Shown: positions 18,033 through 27,676, numbered from the stretch's first letter. The stretch: 64,000 bases of DNA from an uncultured Pirellulaceae bacterium (GCA_938083195.1 CALKCK010000015.1:62001-126000), one strand, 5' to 3'. Notes: generated by a model from the sequence alone, not told the origin. Numbers and translations: made by a program.

Positions 18033-21000
18033 CTAGTTGATATTCTGCTGCACTCTTGCTTCCAGTTCGGAAAACTTCTGCTTCCACAACTCGCTACCAC
18101 TGAATGTGGCATCTCGTTTTTTTTCCTTTGCAATCTCACTGCCCGCCGCTTTGATGGCAGATTGATTCCCGGCCAAAATGCCATACTCAAGTCGACATTC
18201 GACAACGTGATAAAGCGCGTTATAAAAAGTGCTACGAAACTTCTCATTACTACGCGTCGCTAAGGCGATTTTCTCCCACCCCCAAACACGTTTCTGCGTA
18301 CGCTTCGTCTTGGGATCCTTGTAAGAGTCCCGCCCTTTAACTGCCTCAATGTAGCGCTTTTGATTCTTGCCCACCTTCGCCCACATTTGCAACGTATCTG
18401 CTGAATCAATCTGGACATTCAGGGAATTTGGAGAACCCTTGAGAATTTCTAAAAACTCATTCATTGCAGATTCAAAGTTACCACTGCGGCGCGAGGCAAG
18501 CGCCCGTTGTCGCTTCAGTTCCGCAACCATCACCGACTCTTTTGGATCACCGGCAAATCCCATTTCCTGAGCTCGCGTAAGTGCAACCTGGGCTGCCTTC
18601 GCCATCTCTTTCGAGGAATCGTCTAACCCTGACTTTGCTAATGAATCGGCAACGGAAAGCAATGTCGAACCAGCCCACAAAATAGTTTTTGCATCATTCG
18701 ATTCTGACTGAATGCCGCTCAAAAAACCCGACAGTGAATTAGCGAATTTCTGTTTCTTTTCAGGTTCGTCCAGCAATTGAAACTGTTCTTTTAGTTGAAT
18801 TGCAATTAGCTGATAAATCGACGCCACCCGCGCCGCATCTTTTGGGTCATTGCTACCCTTGATATCAGCTTTCATTGCGTCGATTACACCACGAGACTTT
18901 TCAATCCATTGTTGCTGATCATCCGCCCCCTTCATTGCGGCAAGGTATGCCTTGATCGCCGTTTTATACACCTCGCGACGATAAATCTCACCCGTCTCGG
19001 TTCCGGTGATAACTGGGTGCTGTTGCTTTAGAAGATCCAACGGTGCGATTTCTTTTGATTCCAGTCGGGCAATCGCTTTATCAACCTCGCCTGACTTGAG
19101 TCTTGCGTCGACCAACAACAAAGCTCCCAAGGCGACTTCATAATTCAACTCATCAAATAACGTCTGATTAACTCCGTCCGCCATCAATTGCGTCGCTTCG
19201 TCCATCAGCGGCTTTAGCTGCTTTGGATCTGCCCCCGCCACCCTTGCTTTTGCTTTGTAGTCAAACCAAAGCCGCTGCCCAAGTTTGACACTCATGATCG
19301 GCTGGTACACCGCGTCCTTAGGAATTTGACTAAAATATTTCCTAGCGCTATCAAAGTCTTTGTCGTTAAGCGCCAACCGCGTCATGGTGCTGGCAGCGAC
19401 TCCCGCTTCGGTTGTACCAGGCCAACGCCGCAACACTGCATCACACGCCGTGTTTAGCCTCGATCGCTCAAACTCTTTGTCGTTTTCAAGGGCTCGATCT
19501 AGCATTATCGAATAGCTCTGAATCAACAAAGTCATAGCCGATCGCGTGCCATCGACATTCGGATACTTTTTGAGTAGGAACTCGCCAATCAAAGAAGATT
19601 CAATGTACCGCTGGGTTGCAAAGTAACAATAACACTGAAGATAGCGCACGTTATTAATATCAGCTCGCAGCGTTGACTTTTCAGCTAACTGCAATGCCAA
19701 GTCAAACATACCAAGCGCCTCGCCACTTTGCTGCAATGCTGCCTCCGCAGCCTCCTTGTATTTCGCATCGAGTTCAACCTTTTCAACACCTTTGGCGGCA
19801 GCAGCTTGTTTTCTAGCTAAGCTCGCCTCACCAACGGCAGACTCAAGGTCTGTCACAAAGTCTTTCCCCTTTTGGCGAGCGTCGTCAAATGAACCTGGAG
19901 GCTTCGCATCTCCCTCGGCAACCTCAGAGAAGTTGACATTCCACTCTGAGAGCAACTGTTTGGCACGGTCGCGATAGGGGCTCGCGACGCGAGCGACGTT
20001 ACGCAGGACTTTGGCCGCCGCTCGATCAATCCGGTTCGAATCACTCGTCGCTCGAGGACCACCGGCAGCCTTGACTTCTTCGGCTTTTTTATGTTTCGCA
20101 ATCGAGTACTCGAGCTGGACTCTCAACCAATCCGCCTGCCGCACTTCGACTTTATTCAAAGAATTGACCGCGGGCTCCAAGACCTCGATGACTTGCTTAT
20201 ATGGATATTTCTTGGACGCCGCCCAACAATCCGATGCCAACAGAAACGATTCCAATTTGATCGGCTTAAGAATGCTGTTATCGCCAAGAATGAATACCTC
20301 ACTCAACAAATCTAATGCTTTTTTGTTTTCCCCCAATTTGTGACTGCACCGGGCAGCATAAACGCAAGACTTAAGACCCGCAATGAATTTAGGATATGCC
20401 TCCCATACCTTTTCATATTCGTCCCGAGCTTCCGTTAAAAGTTTCTTCTGCTCGTCGTCACTTTCCAGATAGGTGTCGGCCAATTGTTCGGTTACTTTGG
20501 GAATGCTAACACGCACCTGAGTATAAGTCGCCTGAAACTGATCCCGCCGGCGAAGCGTAGACGGATCCTCGGGGTCAATCTGAATCGAATCGTCACTCTG
20601 AGGATCGATCAATCGACGGACTTGTTTTTTGGCTTTTTGGTAACTAGTAAGAGCTCCCTTTAGATTTTCCCTCGCTTTACCAAACAACACTTCGCGCTCA
20701 GCGACGGTTAAACGATCCGATTCCGATTGTTTCAAATAAATATTAGATCGCCGATAGAGAAGATTACCCTGATAATGCAAGGTTTTCGCGGAGACTTCGA
20801 GTGATTGATTGTTGGCGGCATAATTGGTCAGCAACTGCTGTGCCTGATCAAGCCGCGATTCGACCGAAGCAAGATCCCGCATCCGAGCAGTACTTCCAAT
20901 CAATGTTTGAGCCATCTCAAACGGCAACCCGTCTTTAAATTCTTTAGAGATAGAATTGCTGTTTTTTAGCCCCTCGAGGTAATCAATCGCGACATCATAA

Positions 21001-21131
21001 TAATTATTATCGCGAAGAGCATCAAGAAATGCTTGCGCGGGTTCATCCGCACGCACCGCCGAACTAAAGAATCCCATCACAATTACGACAATTAACGCAA
21101 TGCTCTTCACGGTTAACGCAATGCTCTTCAC
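18033..21131 (-). CDS. Large secreted TPR-repeat protein
   Basis: 1032 residues with a signal peptide (SIALIVVIVMGFFSSAVRA) and then almost entirely helical repeats of TPR type across the whole length, including YYDVAIDYLEGL, EYEKVWEAYPKFIAGLKS and FESAMNEFLEILKGSP. A charged Ala-rich coiled-coil-like stretch (SLARKQAAAAKGVEKVELDAKYKEAAEAAL) lies mid-protein. It is the first gene of the TPR-TPR-exbB-exbD-exbD operon and ends 72 bases before the second TPR gene. The start is GTG 21131, with AAGGA about 9 bases upstream. A 21-base duplication creates a second in-frame GTG at 21110. The function is presumably protein-protein scaffolding in the periplasm (inference). Confidence 0.88.
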   Translation of the reverse strand: MKSIALTVKSIALIVVIVMGFFSSAVRADEPAQAFLDALRDNNYYDVAIDYLEGLKNSNSISKEFKDGLPFEMAQTLIGSTARMRDLASVESRLDQAQQLLTNYAANNQSLEVSAKTLHYQGNLLYRRSNIYLKQSESDRLTVAEREVLFGKARENLKGALTSYQKAKKQVRRLIDPQSDDSIQIDPEDPSTLRRRDQFQATYTQVRVSIPKVTEQLADTYLESDDEQKKLLTEARDEYEKVWEAYPKFIAGLKSCVYAARCSHKLGENKKALDLLSEVFILGDNSILKPIKLESFLLASDCWAASKKYPYKQVIEVLEPAVNSLNKVEVRQADWLRVQLEYSIAKHKKAEEVKAAGGPRATSDSNRIDRAAAKVLRNVARVASPYRDRAKQLLSEWNVNFSEVAEGDAKPPGSFDDARQKGKDFVTDLESAVGEASLARKQAAAAKGVEKVELDAKYKEAAEAALQQSGEALGMFDLALQLAEKSTLRADINNVRYLQCYCYFATQRYIESSLIGEFLLKKYPNVDGTRSAMTLLIQSYSIMLDRALENDKEFERSRLNTACDAVLRRWPGTTEAGVAASTMTRLALNDKDFDSARKYFSQIPKDAVYQPIMSVKLGQRLWFDYKAKARVAGADPKQLKPLMDEATQLMADGVNQTLFDELNYEVALGALLLVDARLKSGEVDKAIARLESKEIAPLDLLKQQHPVITGTETGEIYRREVYKTAIKAYLAAMKGADDQQQWIEKSRGVIDAMKADIKGSNDPKDAARVASIYQLIAIQLKEQFQLLDEPEKKQKFANSLSGFLSGIQSESNDAKTILWAGSTLLSVADSLAKSGLDDSSKEMAKAAQVALTRAQEMGFAGDPKESVMVAELKRQRALASRRSGNFESAMNEFLEILKGSPNSLNVQIDSADTLQMWAKVGKNQKRYIEAVKGRDSYKDPKTKRTQKRVWGWEKIALATRSNEKFRSTFYNALYHVVECRLEYGILAGNQSAIKAAGSEIAKEKKRDATFSGSELWKQKFSELEARVQQNIN
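21090..21131. repeat. 21-base tandem duplication at a gene start
   Basis: Two adjacent 21-base units covering the first codons of the 1032-residue TPR gene. Each begins with an in-frame GTG (21131 and 21110 on the minus strand), so the product begins with KSIALTV then KSIALIV. Confidence 0.8.
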
Positions 21132-21648
21132 AGCCCGAAATCCTTAAAATGAGTTGGCTATCATTCAGCCAGTTACAAATCGAAAAGCCCGACAAATCCC
21201 CAATGCCACGGAGAGGATTCTCTAGTCTCCACTACTTAACGTCTCGAAGCAATCATACGAAATGGCTATTCTGCAAACAACAATAATTGCGTTAGACAAA
21301 CACCAGAAACAAACACCAGAAACAAACACCAGAAACACTCCCAAACACAACTCCATTGGCTTCCAACCCTAATCGTCGACAATTCACGGGCAAAATCAAA
21401 CAAATCAGCAGTCAGATTTGAATTTTTTCAACAATGCTGATCCAAAGAATGGGGTCGCTACGGGTTTATCGTTCTCAATCCTTACCGATTCCCCCTAAAG
21501 ATTCGTTTACCAAAAACCACATCTATCCCATGTCCACCTTCTCGGACCTCGAATTTTTGCAATAATTCAATCTACAGTATCGCCAAGCGGCGGCTCTCCC
21601 TGCCGATTCAATAGATATTGTAAAACTCTCACCCAACAAGGCAAATCG
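21132..21648. other. Divergent intergenic region, no gene seen
   Basis: Lies between the leftward TPR-exb operon and the rightward gene at 21649 and should hold the promoters of both. No coding frame is convincing. It contains the triple 13-base repeat at 21296-21334. No clear -35/-10 pair could be assigned. Confidence 0.5.
21296..21334. repeat. 13-base unit repeated three times
   Basis: ACAAACACCAGAA occurs three times head to tail without mismatch (21296-21308, 21309-21321, 21322-21334), in the divergent intergenic region. Confidence 0.9.
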
Positions 21649-23151
21649 ATGAGATTCGACAAATCCTCCGGCGAGGACAACCCCGCGGCTCTTCCCGAAT
21701 CGATTGTGCCGCCTATTGATAGAACCTCAAAGGCAATTCGGATAAAGCTATTTATGCTTTTCTCGATGTTAATCTTGATCATTGTCGCAATGAATGAAGC
21801 TGGCAAACCTGAACGATGGGAGTGGATGGGGTTTGATCAACCACCTACTTCAGTCAAAACGATCGAACTGGGAAACGAATCAGACACACCCGCGGCCAAA
21901 TTCAAATCTGAAAACAACACCGGAGATCGAAACACAGCTCCCCAGCGAAATGGAAAAACAGAAAAATCAAATTCGACATTTTCAGTTAGTCCCTCCGCGA
22001 ACAAAGCTTCTCCCGTCCTCGTTGGAACCTACCAAGGGGACTACCCAGTCGCCGCAGTTGGATTTTGGGAAAAATTGTTCCAGACTCTCCCTCCCGATCC
22101 GCAAAATTGCTTTTTACGACTAACCACTCGAATTCGAAATGGAATCACCACGCCAACGGAACAACAAGCCGAAGCCAAACGCGTCGTGCAAATCATTAAA
22201 CGAGAGCATGACTCTTTTGAGCAATCCTTGTTTGACAAACTTGCCGTTGCAACCGATGGAACCCCCGAAAAAATTGAGCTCTTGAATCAGCTTAATGAGT
22301 CGCAGGCCATTTGGGCGGACAAGATTTTCCCGGCATTGTCAGAATCTTCTTCGGGCAGAGACACAACACTGGCTCAACAAAACGCAATCATTCGACTACA
22401 GGCAGTCATCGACGGTCTATTACTTCAACAAGTACAAGATCACACCTCGCTCGGTTGGACCGGCGACTCGGGCACCTGGATTCGCATCTGGGAGAAAGTC
22501 ACCTCAGACCCTGCTACCGTTTCTGAATTAGCCAACGCGGCCCCTGCCAATCGGATTGAACTCATGGGACAACCCGACATTTACCGTGGCAAACCGATTG
22601 CTGTTGAGGGTTGGGTGCGGTCAGCCCGAAAAAAGAAACTGCCCGCAGACACGGCACTCGGAATCGATCACTATTACATTCTGTGGGTTCGACCGCGTGA
22701 ATCCAAACTCGGCCCCTATTGTATTTATTGCCAAAACATACCGGCAACCTTTCCAAAACTCAGCAATGAATTCACCGACGTGAACCAACTGGTTCAAATC
22801 CAGGGCTACTTTTTTAAAATCCGAAACTATGTCGCTGCCGACTCTTCGGTTCAAGAATGCCCGGTTATCATTGCACCCAATCTAGAGGTCATCGAATCGA
22901 CACCAATGCCGTTACTGGATAAGTGGCAACCATCGCCGACGACATTGATAACAGCATTCGCTGTTATCCCCTTGGGAGCAACATTAATCGCTTGGTTCGC
23001 ATTCCAGACCTCACGAACCAAGCGACAGACGCCTGGGAAATCAACAAAGAAACGTATTCATGACTCGTTGGATGCCTTAGTCAAAAGCCCTGAGGTTCAA
23101 ACTGATCGGGAAAAAATCATGACACTTTACGAAACGAACCCCGATGAATAA
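21649..23151 (+). CDS. Bitopic membrane hypothetical protein with OB-like module
   Basis: 500 residues, not recognised. Transmembrane helix near residues 27-45 (RIKLFMLFSMLILIIVAM), a long extracytoplasmic region, and a second helix near 423-445 (TLITAFAVIPLGATLIAWFAF) with a basic cytoplasmic tail. The region at about 305-415 contains GKPIAVEGWVRSARK, then YYILWVRP, then VQIQGYFFKIRNY, a beta-rich pattern like an OB fold. The same pattern recurs in the next gene's product. The two genes overlap by 8 bases, so they are translationally coupled and probably act together at the envelope. Confidence 0.82.
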   Translation: MRFDKSSGEDNPAALPESIVPPIDRTSKAIRIKLFMLFSMLILIIVAMNEAGKPERWEWMGFDQPPTSVKTIELGNESDTPAAKFKSENNTGDRNTAPQRNGKTEKSNSTFSVSPSANKASPVLVGTYQGDYPVAAVGFWEKLFQTLPPDPQNCFLRLTTRIRNGITTPTEQQAEAKRVVQIIKREHDSFEQSLFDKLAVATDGTPEKIELLNQLNESQAIWADKIFPALSESSSGRDTTLAQQNAIIRLQAVIDGLLLQQVQDHTSLGWTGDSGTWIRIWEKVTSDPATVSELANAAPANRIELMGQPDIYRGKPIAVEGWVRSARKKKLPADTALGIDHYYILWVRPRESKLGPYCIYCQNIPATFPKLSNEFTDVNQLVQIQGYFFKIRNYVAADSSVQECPVIIAPNLEVIESTPMPLLDKWQPSPTTLITAFAVIPLGATLIAWFAFQTSRTKRQTPGKSTKKRIHDSLDALVKSPEVQTDREKIMTLYETNPDE

Positions 23152-24571
23152 CGCCCCGCACAGAAAATTGAAACCAACATTAAGCTGGTCGTATTCGTGG
23201 GCCACCCTCAGCCTATTACTTGCCCTGCCGCTTACCGCCAGCGCAAAACAAGACCACGATGAAACACCACTCGAGCTCTCTGGCTATTCGCTCAGCGAAT
23301 CCTATCAAGTCGACGACGATCAACCCGCGGACTTGGAATCGCCAATCCTCAAGCAACTCTTATATCGAGTGAGACAAACATCTCCCAAAAGTCGCGCTCA
23401 GTACAGCCAATTCTCCCAAACTACAACTTGGCAAGAAATGGCATCTCATACCGAAGATTTTCGTTTTTGGACATTTAGTCGTCCAGCAAGATTAACCAAA
23501 ATTGAAAAACACGCTTTTAAACAAAGCTCATCTGATGACGAAATCAAAGGCGTCTATGTTTGCCATTGCGAATCAATCCCGCACGAATCAATCTCCCCCT
23601 CGACGGAGGACAGCGCCACACCTCCGCAAAAATTGATCGTCTTGTCCCGTACGGTTCCCAAGGCACTCCCTATCGACACAGAAATCAATCAACCGATTCG
23701 CATTTCTGGTTTCCTCTATTCGCGAACCCTTGATGCTGCGGGGCCTCGGTTAGTATTCATTACTGATCGGATCGAATGGTATCCCCAAGAAAAAACAAAC
23801 GAAATTTCAGCCAACCAAGCCGAACTCTCTAAACTCGGATTCGACTTAGGACTGATTGATTTGATTCGAGAAAACAATGCCCGCTCACTAAATGGACGAG
23901 ACGCTGAGGCGTTTTTCCAAATGCTCGCCGCCATGAATCGCCTCGATGGAATGCCGGCGGATCTTTTTAAAGAATCATCGTCGGTGCTTAGCTTCAGTGA
24001 CCTTTTTTCATCGTCAACCGATCACTGTGGCGAAGCAGTCCGCTTGCAAGGCGTAATTCGATCCTGCTCAACAGTCAGTATCCCCCATCAAGATATTCAG
24101 GATCGCTTGGAAATATCGCAATACTACCAACTCATGATCTTTCCAGATTTAGGCGGTGCAAAAATCATCATTCGTGGAAAAGATGGGAGCGAACTCGACT
24201 ACCAGCGATTCCCTATCACCGTTTGTTGTACCGAACTCCCTAATGGGATGTCGGCTCAAGAAGTTGAAAGGAAACAATGCGTCATCCACGGTTACTTCTT
24301 TCGGTTTTGGAAATACCAATCCGCTAGAACTGATTTAGTCGACTCAACTGGCCAGTTAAGCCCCTTGATTATTGCGAAGCAACCTGTCTTGGTCGAAACC
24401 GGAATCGACGTGCTCGATCGAGGACTACTATTTTTCGTTCTCGGCACAGCGGCATTGATCATTTTCCTTATTAGCTATTTTCGCTTTGTTGATCGAAATC
24501 AAAAACCACCGCTGGAGAACATGCTCGAAAACCTACCTGAAAAGATTGACATCTCTGGTTTCGATGGCTGA
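23144..24571 (+). CDS. Secreted, C-terminally anchored hypothetical protein with two OB-like modules
   Basis: 475 residues, not recognised. N-terminal signal peptide (LSLLLALPLTASA), long extracytoplasmic part, one C-terminal helix (LLFFVLGTAALIIFLISYF, about 429-447) and a short tail. Two similar beta-rich modules can be seen: one around IRISGFLYSRT...RLVFITDRIEWYP, the other around VRLQGVIRSCS...YYQLMIFP...CVIHGYFFRFWKYQ. The second aligns by eye with the upstream partner (VEGWVRSARK...YYILWVRP...VQIQGYFFKIRNY). It overlaps that gene by 8 bases. Function unknown. Confidence 0.82.
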   Translation: MNNAPHRKLKPTLSWSYSWATLSLLLALPLTASAKQDHDETPLELSGYSLSESYQVDDDQPADLESPILKQLLYRVRQTSPKSRAQYSQFSQTTTWQEMASHTEDFRFWTFSRPARLTKIEKHAFKQSSSDDEIKGVYVCHCESIPHESISPSTEDSATPPQKLIVLSRTVPKALPIDTEINQPIRISGFLYSRTLDAAGPRLVFITDRIEWYPQEKTNEISANQAELSKLGFDLGLIDLIRENNARSLNGRDAEAFFQMLAAMNRLDGMPADLFKESSSVLSFSDLFSSSTDHCGEAVRLQGVIRSCSTVSIPHQDIQDRLEISQYYQLMIFPDLGGAKIIIRGKDGSELDYQRFPITVCCTELPNGMSAQEVERKQCVIHGYFFRFWKYQSARTDLVDSTGQLSPLIIAKQPVLVETGIDVLDRGLLFFVLGTAALIIFLISYFRFVDRNQKPPLENMLENLPEKIDISGFDG

Positions 24572-24624
24572 TTGCCGCTTCGACTGGATTTAATCCTGCG
24601 AAATTCCACAATCCCAAGCGGCAA
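24572..24624. repeat. Long-loop inverted repeat after the paired membrane genes
   Basis: TTGCCGCTT at 24572-24580 and AAGCGGCAA at 24616-24624 are perfect 9-base inverted arms separated by 35 bases. It starts directly at the stop of the preceding gene. No T-run follows, so a terminator is possible but not typical. Confidence 0.4.
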
Positions 24625-24866
24625 ACAGAGGCTCTCCCCTTGAAAGAGACGTTGCCAACAATCAGAATTCAACTCTTATTGTCGGCCAGACAGAACAGCC
24701 GACTACCAATACATTAGACCATCCAGAAATCTGGGGACTGCAAGAATAGCGAATTTTTGAAATTAGAAAATTCCCGTCTCGCAAGAGATTTGGCCATTAT
24801 CAAATCATGGTTACTCGCCCCCGATTTTACCTCAATTCATTCGCCACTTAAATCAAGGAAAATTTA

Positions 24867-25844
24867 ATGAAAAGTCCGGTTCGAGTTACGGTCACAGGCG
24901 CCGCAGGCCAAATCAGTTACGGCTTGCTGTTTCGTATTGCCGCCGGTGAAATGCTAGGCCCTGACCAGCCGGTTATTCTGCAGTTACTTGAAATTACACC
25001 CGCAATGAACGCGCTCCAGGGTGTCGTCATGGAACTGGATGACTGTGCATTTCCACTGCTTCACGGCATCGTCGCGACCGATGATCCAAATGTTGGCTTT
25101 GCCGATGCAGACTATGCCTTACTCGTGGGTGCAATGCCCCGACGAAAAGGAATGGAAAGAAAGGATCTTTTAACTGCAAATTCCAAGATTTTCTCAGTCC
25201 AAGGGAAAGCAATTAACGACCACGCCAATAAAGACATCAAAGTCTTGGTCGTAGGGAACCCAGCCAACACGAACGCCTTGATCACCATGGCAAATGCTCC
25301 CTCGATTAAGCACGGCAACATTACGGCGATGACGCGTCTGGATCACAACCGCGCCCTAAGCCAACTGGCCTCAAAAACCGGAAAACACTCCACTGACGTA
25401 AAAAAATTGACAATCTGGGGAAACCACTCCTCCACACAATATCCAGACATTAGCCACGCCACCATTTCTGGTGAATCAGCTTCCCAACAAATTGAGCAGG
25501 ATTGGTATCGGGACACTTTCATCCCCACCGTTCAAAAACGAGGTGCCGCAATCATTGAAGCCCGTGGAGCTTCAAGTGCAGCTTCGGCCGCCAACGCAGC
25601 GATCGATCATATTCGAACCTGGGAAACAGGCACCGACGAGGGGGACTGGGTAAGCATGGCCATTCCGAGTGATGGAAGCTACGGAATTGATGAAGGCTTA
25701 ATTTACTCCTTCCCTTGTACCTGTAGCGATGGTCAATACAAAATCGTACAAGGTTTAGAAATTGACGAATTTAGTCGTGAAAAAATGGATGCCACTCTGG
25801 CAGAACTCAAAGAAGAACGCGATGAAGTCAAAGATCTGCTGTAA
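24867..25844 (+). CDS. mdh: Malate dehydrogenase
   Basis: Interconverts malate and oxaloacetate with NAD in the TCA cycle. The Rossmann signature [21 protein letters not shown] at the N-terminus, [12 protein letters not shown] (substrate Arg residues), [18 protein letters not shown] and the catalytic His in [12 protein letters not shown] are typical of the MDH type 2 group. The 325 residues match. AAGGA lies 8 bases before ATG 24867, one of the better ribosome-binding sites here. Monocistronic, followed by a strong terminator. Confidence 0.96.
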   Translation: MKSPVRVTVTGAAGQISYGLLFRIAAGEMLGPDQPVILQLLEITPAMNALQGVVMELDDCAFPLLHGIVATDDPNVGFADADYALLVGAMPRRKGMERKDLLTANSKIFSVQGKAINDHANKDIKVLVVGNPANTNALITMANAPSIKHGNITAMTRLDHNRALSQLASKTGKHSTDVKKLTIWGNHSSTQYPDISHATISGESASQQIEQDWYRDTFIPTVQKRGAAIIEARGASSAASAANAAIDHIRTWETGTDEGDWVSMAIPSDGSYGIDEGLIYSFPCTCSDGQYKIVQGLEIDEFSREKMDATLAELKEERDEVKDLL

Positions 25845-25880
25845 AGCGAGATCTTACTGAGCTAAAAAAAACCGGCTACT

Positions 25881-25918
25881 GCCAGTCACGATCGGTGAAG
25901 ATCATGGCTGGCTTTTTT
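25881..25918 (+). terminator. Intrinsic terminator after mdh
   Basis: Stem between GCCAGTCACGATC (25881-25893) and GATCATGGCTGGC (25900-25912), 13 positions with one wobble and one mismatch, followed by TTTTTT (25913-25918), 37 bases beyond the mdh stop. Confidence 0.85.
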
Positions 25919-26113
25919 ATTCGACCGGCTACCTACTCTGCTAGCTCGTCTTATTAGCAATCATAATTTCAAAGGGCATGCTCATATACCTAGCCTCAAG
26001 TGTTCCGAACCGTCTTTTGCGGCGTATGCAGTTGACTTTCATTTCTAAGTTATTTACAAACTGACACCTTGGAAAGCACAAACACTCGTCAGTCAAGGAA
26101 ATACGACAGACGC

Positions 26114-26851
26114 ATGAATAGAATCAAAATCAGCCCTCTGGCCTCAGTCAGTGCGGACGAAATCTCGACAAAAGATTCAACCCCAAACTCGCTCGATCAG
26201 TTCGATAAAATAACCAATCGTTCCGATCAGTACTCTTTGTTTGTGCCTCTTCATTACGAAAAAAATTACGCTTACCCGCTCATTGTCTGGCTCCACTCGG
26301 ATGGATCGCAGTCCACTGAAATTCAACGCATCATGCCTCAGGCCAGCGTCCGGAATTTTGTTGGAATCGCACCGCAATCTCCAATTGGAAATTTCGAAGC
26401 TGGCTATTTCTGGGAACAAGAAGTCGACACGATTGACCTAGCTCACGATTCAATTCTTGCCGCAATCGATGCCGCTTCCATGCGTTACAACATCGCATCG
26501 AATCGAATTTTCATCGGGGGTGCAGGCACCGGTGGAACCATGGCATTCCGAATTGCTTTTGAAAGGCCAGAGCTTTTCGCCGGAGTAATTTCCATTAACG
26601 GACCGCTTCCTGAACGCGAAAAACCACTTGGCTGCTGGGCGGAAAGCCGACAATTACCGGTTTTCTGGGCACATGGCCGAAACAACAAGGCTTTCGAGCA
26701 AAGTCAATTGTGCCAGCAACTTCGCTTACTCCACATCGCTGGTTTTTCAGTAACGCTGCGACAGTATCCAACCGAAGTTTGCACAAACGAAAAAACGCTA
26801 TCGGACATGAATCGCTGGGTCATGGAAACGATCGACTCAACAGTGGTTTAG
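26114..26851 (+). CDS. Esterase-fold protein lacking the catalytic triad
   Basis: 245 residues resembling the phospholipase/carboxylesterase branch of alpha/beta hydrolases: YPLIVWLHSDGS (oxyanion-side strand), ASVRNFVGIAPQSP, RIFIGGAGTGGTMAFRIAF (nucleophile elbow), LPVFWAHGRNN (acid strand) and ITLRQYP-type ending. The triad is absent: the elbow reads G136-A-G138-T-G140 with Gly at the Ser position, the GRND Asp is Asn191, and the position expected to hold His is Cys223 in PTEVCTNEK. So it is probably a non-enzymatic binding protein. The frame reaches TTG 26069, but ATG 26114 with AAGGA about 14 bases upstream is preferred. It lies upstream of the degenerate GHKL gene and fliF on the same strand. 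Confidence 0.82.
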   Translation: MNRIKISPLASVSADEISTKDSTPNSLDQFDKITNRSDQYSLFVPLHYEKNYAYPLIVWLHSDGSQSTEIQRIMPQASVRNFVGIAPQSPIGNFEAGYFWEQEVDTIDLAHDSILAAIDAASMRYNIASNRIFIGGAGTGGTMAFRIAFERPELFAGVISINGPLPEREKPLGCWAESRQLPVFWAHGRNNKAFEQSQLCQQLRLLHIAGFSVTLRQYPTEVCTNEKTLSDMNRWVMETIDSTVV

Positions 26852-27101
26852 AAACCCTTAAGTCTCCATTCTTTTGCCATCGGTAGCCCACCTATTCGTT
26901 GAGCTAGACTTAACGCCTACCGCGCGTTGAAACGTACGCTCCTCTCCACCGATTTACTTCGTAGCAACTCGCTGCATCGAGTAAAAACATGCCTTGACTC
27001 TCTCGCTGCGTTTCAGCTAAAAGTCGTCTCTGATGTTTCCGACGAATTGCGTTTCTAATGACGCTTTTTTGCACAAATAATCATCAACTGATTGAACGTC
27101 C

Positions 27102-27626
27102 ATGCAATTGAATCGCAGCCGAGTCTTGCCTGAGGGTGACAAAACCCAAGCTCAAAATGTTGGGCAGTTAATCCACGATGTACTTGAGCATTACCGCCCT
27201 CAAATGGCGGACAAAAATATATTACTTGAAACGGACTTTGATCCAGTTGAGGCATTCGTTGCCACCACACAAATTCATTCCATTGTGGCAGCCTTGATAG
27301 AAAATGCCCTCCAGCCAATGACCCAAGGGGGCGAGATTTCGGTCACGCTCATTGACGGAAAGTACCAATGGGAACTTGAAGTCGCTGATTCTTTTGGAAT
27401 GGCCTTTAGCGGTGTCGAGTCGACCGCTCACAATACTGATGAAATGTTACCCCTGATCATTCCCTTCCCTGAATCAGACCAGCTTAGAAACGCTCACCGC
27501 GCCGCAATTTCGCAAGGAGCTCAAATCGAAACTTGGAATTGCCCGCAAGGCGGAACCGCCCACGTTCTCACCGTGCCGCGACTGCACAAAAATCAAAAAC
27601 CCAACAACCAGTTTTCGAAAATCTAA
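27102..27626 (+). CDS. GHKL (HATPase_c)-like protein without kinase partner domains
   Basis: 174 residues resembling the ATP-binding domain of sensor histidine kinases, standing alone without sensor, HAMP or phospho-acceptor (HisKA) region. The N box is present (ALIENALQ, Glu67-Asn68), as is the terminal GGTAHVLTVPR strand. The G1 box is degraded (VADSFGM instead of DxGxG), and the region where the glycine-rich ATP lid (G2) belongs reads PFPESDQLRNAH. ATP binding is therefore doubtful. An in-frame TGA at 27093 precludes an upstream extension. It ends 50 bases before fliF. It could be an adaptor or anti-sigma-like regulator of the flagellar genes (inference). Confidence 0.75.
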   Translation: MQLNRSRVLPEGDKTQAQNVGQLIHDVLEHYRPQMADKNILLETDFDPVEAFVATTQIHSIVAALIENALQPMTQGGEISVTLIDGKYQWELEVADSFGMAFSGVESTAHNTDEMLPLIIPFPESDQLRNAHRAAISQGAQIETWNCPQGGTAHVLTVPRLHKNQKPNNQFSKI

Positions 27627-27676
27627 ACTAAAAATTTTCCAACGCACTTGAGATCCCCCAACACCGTGACAATCTG

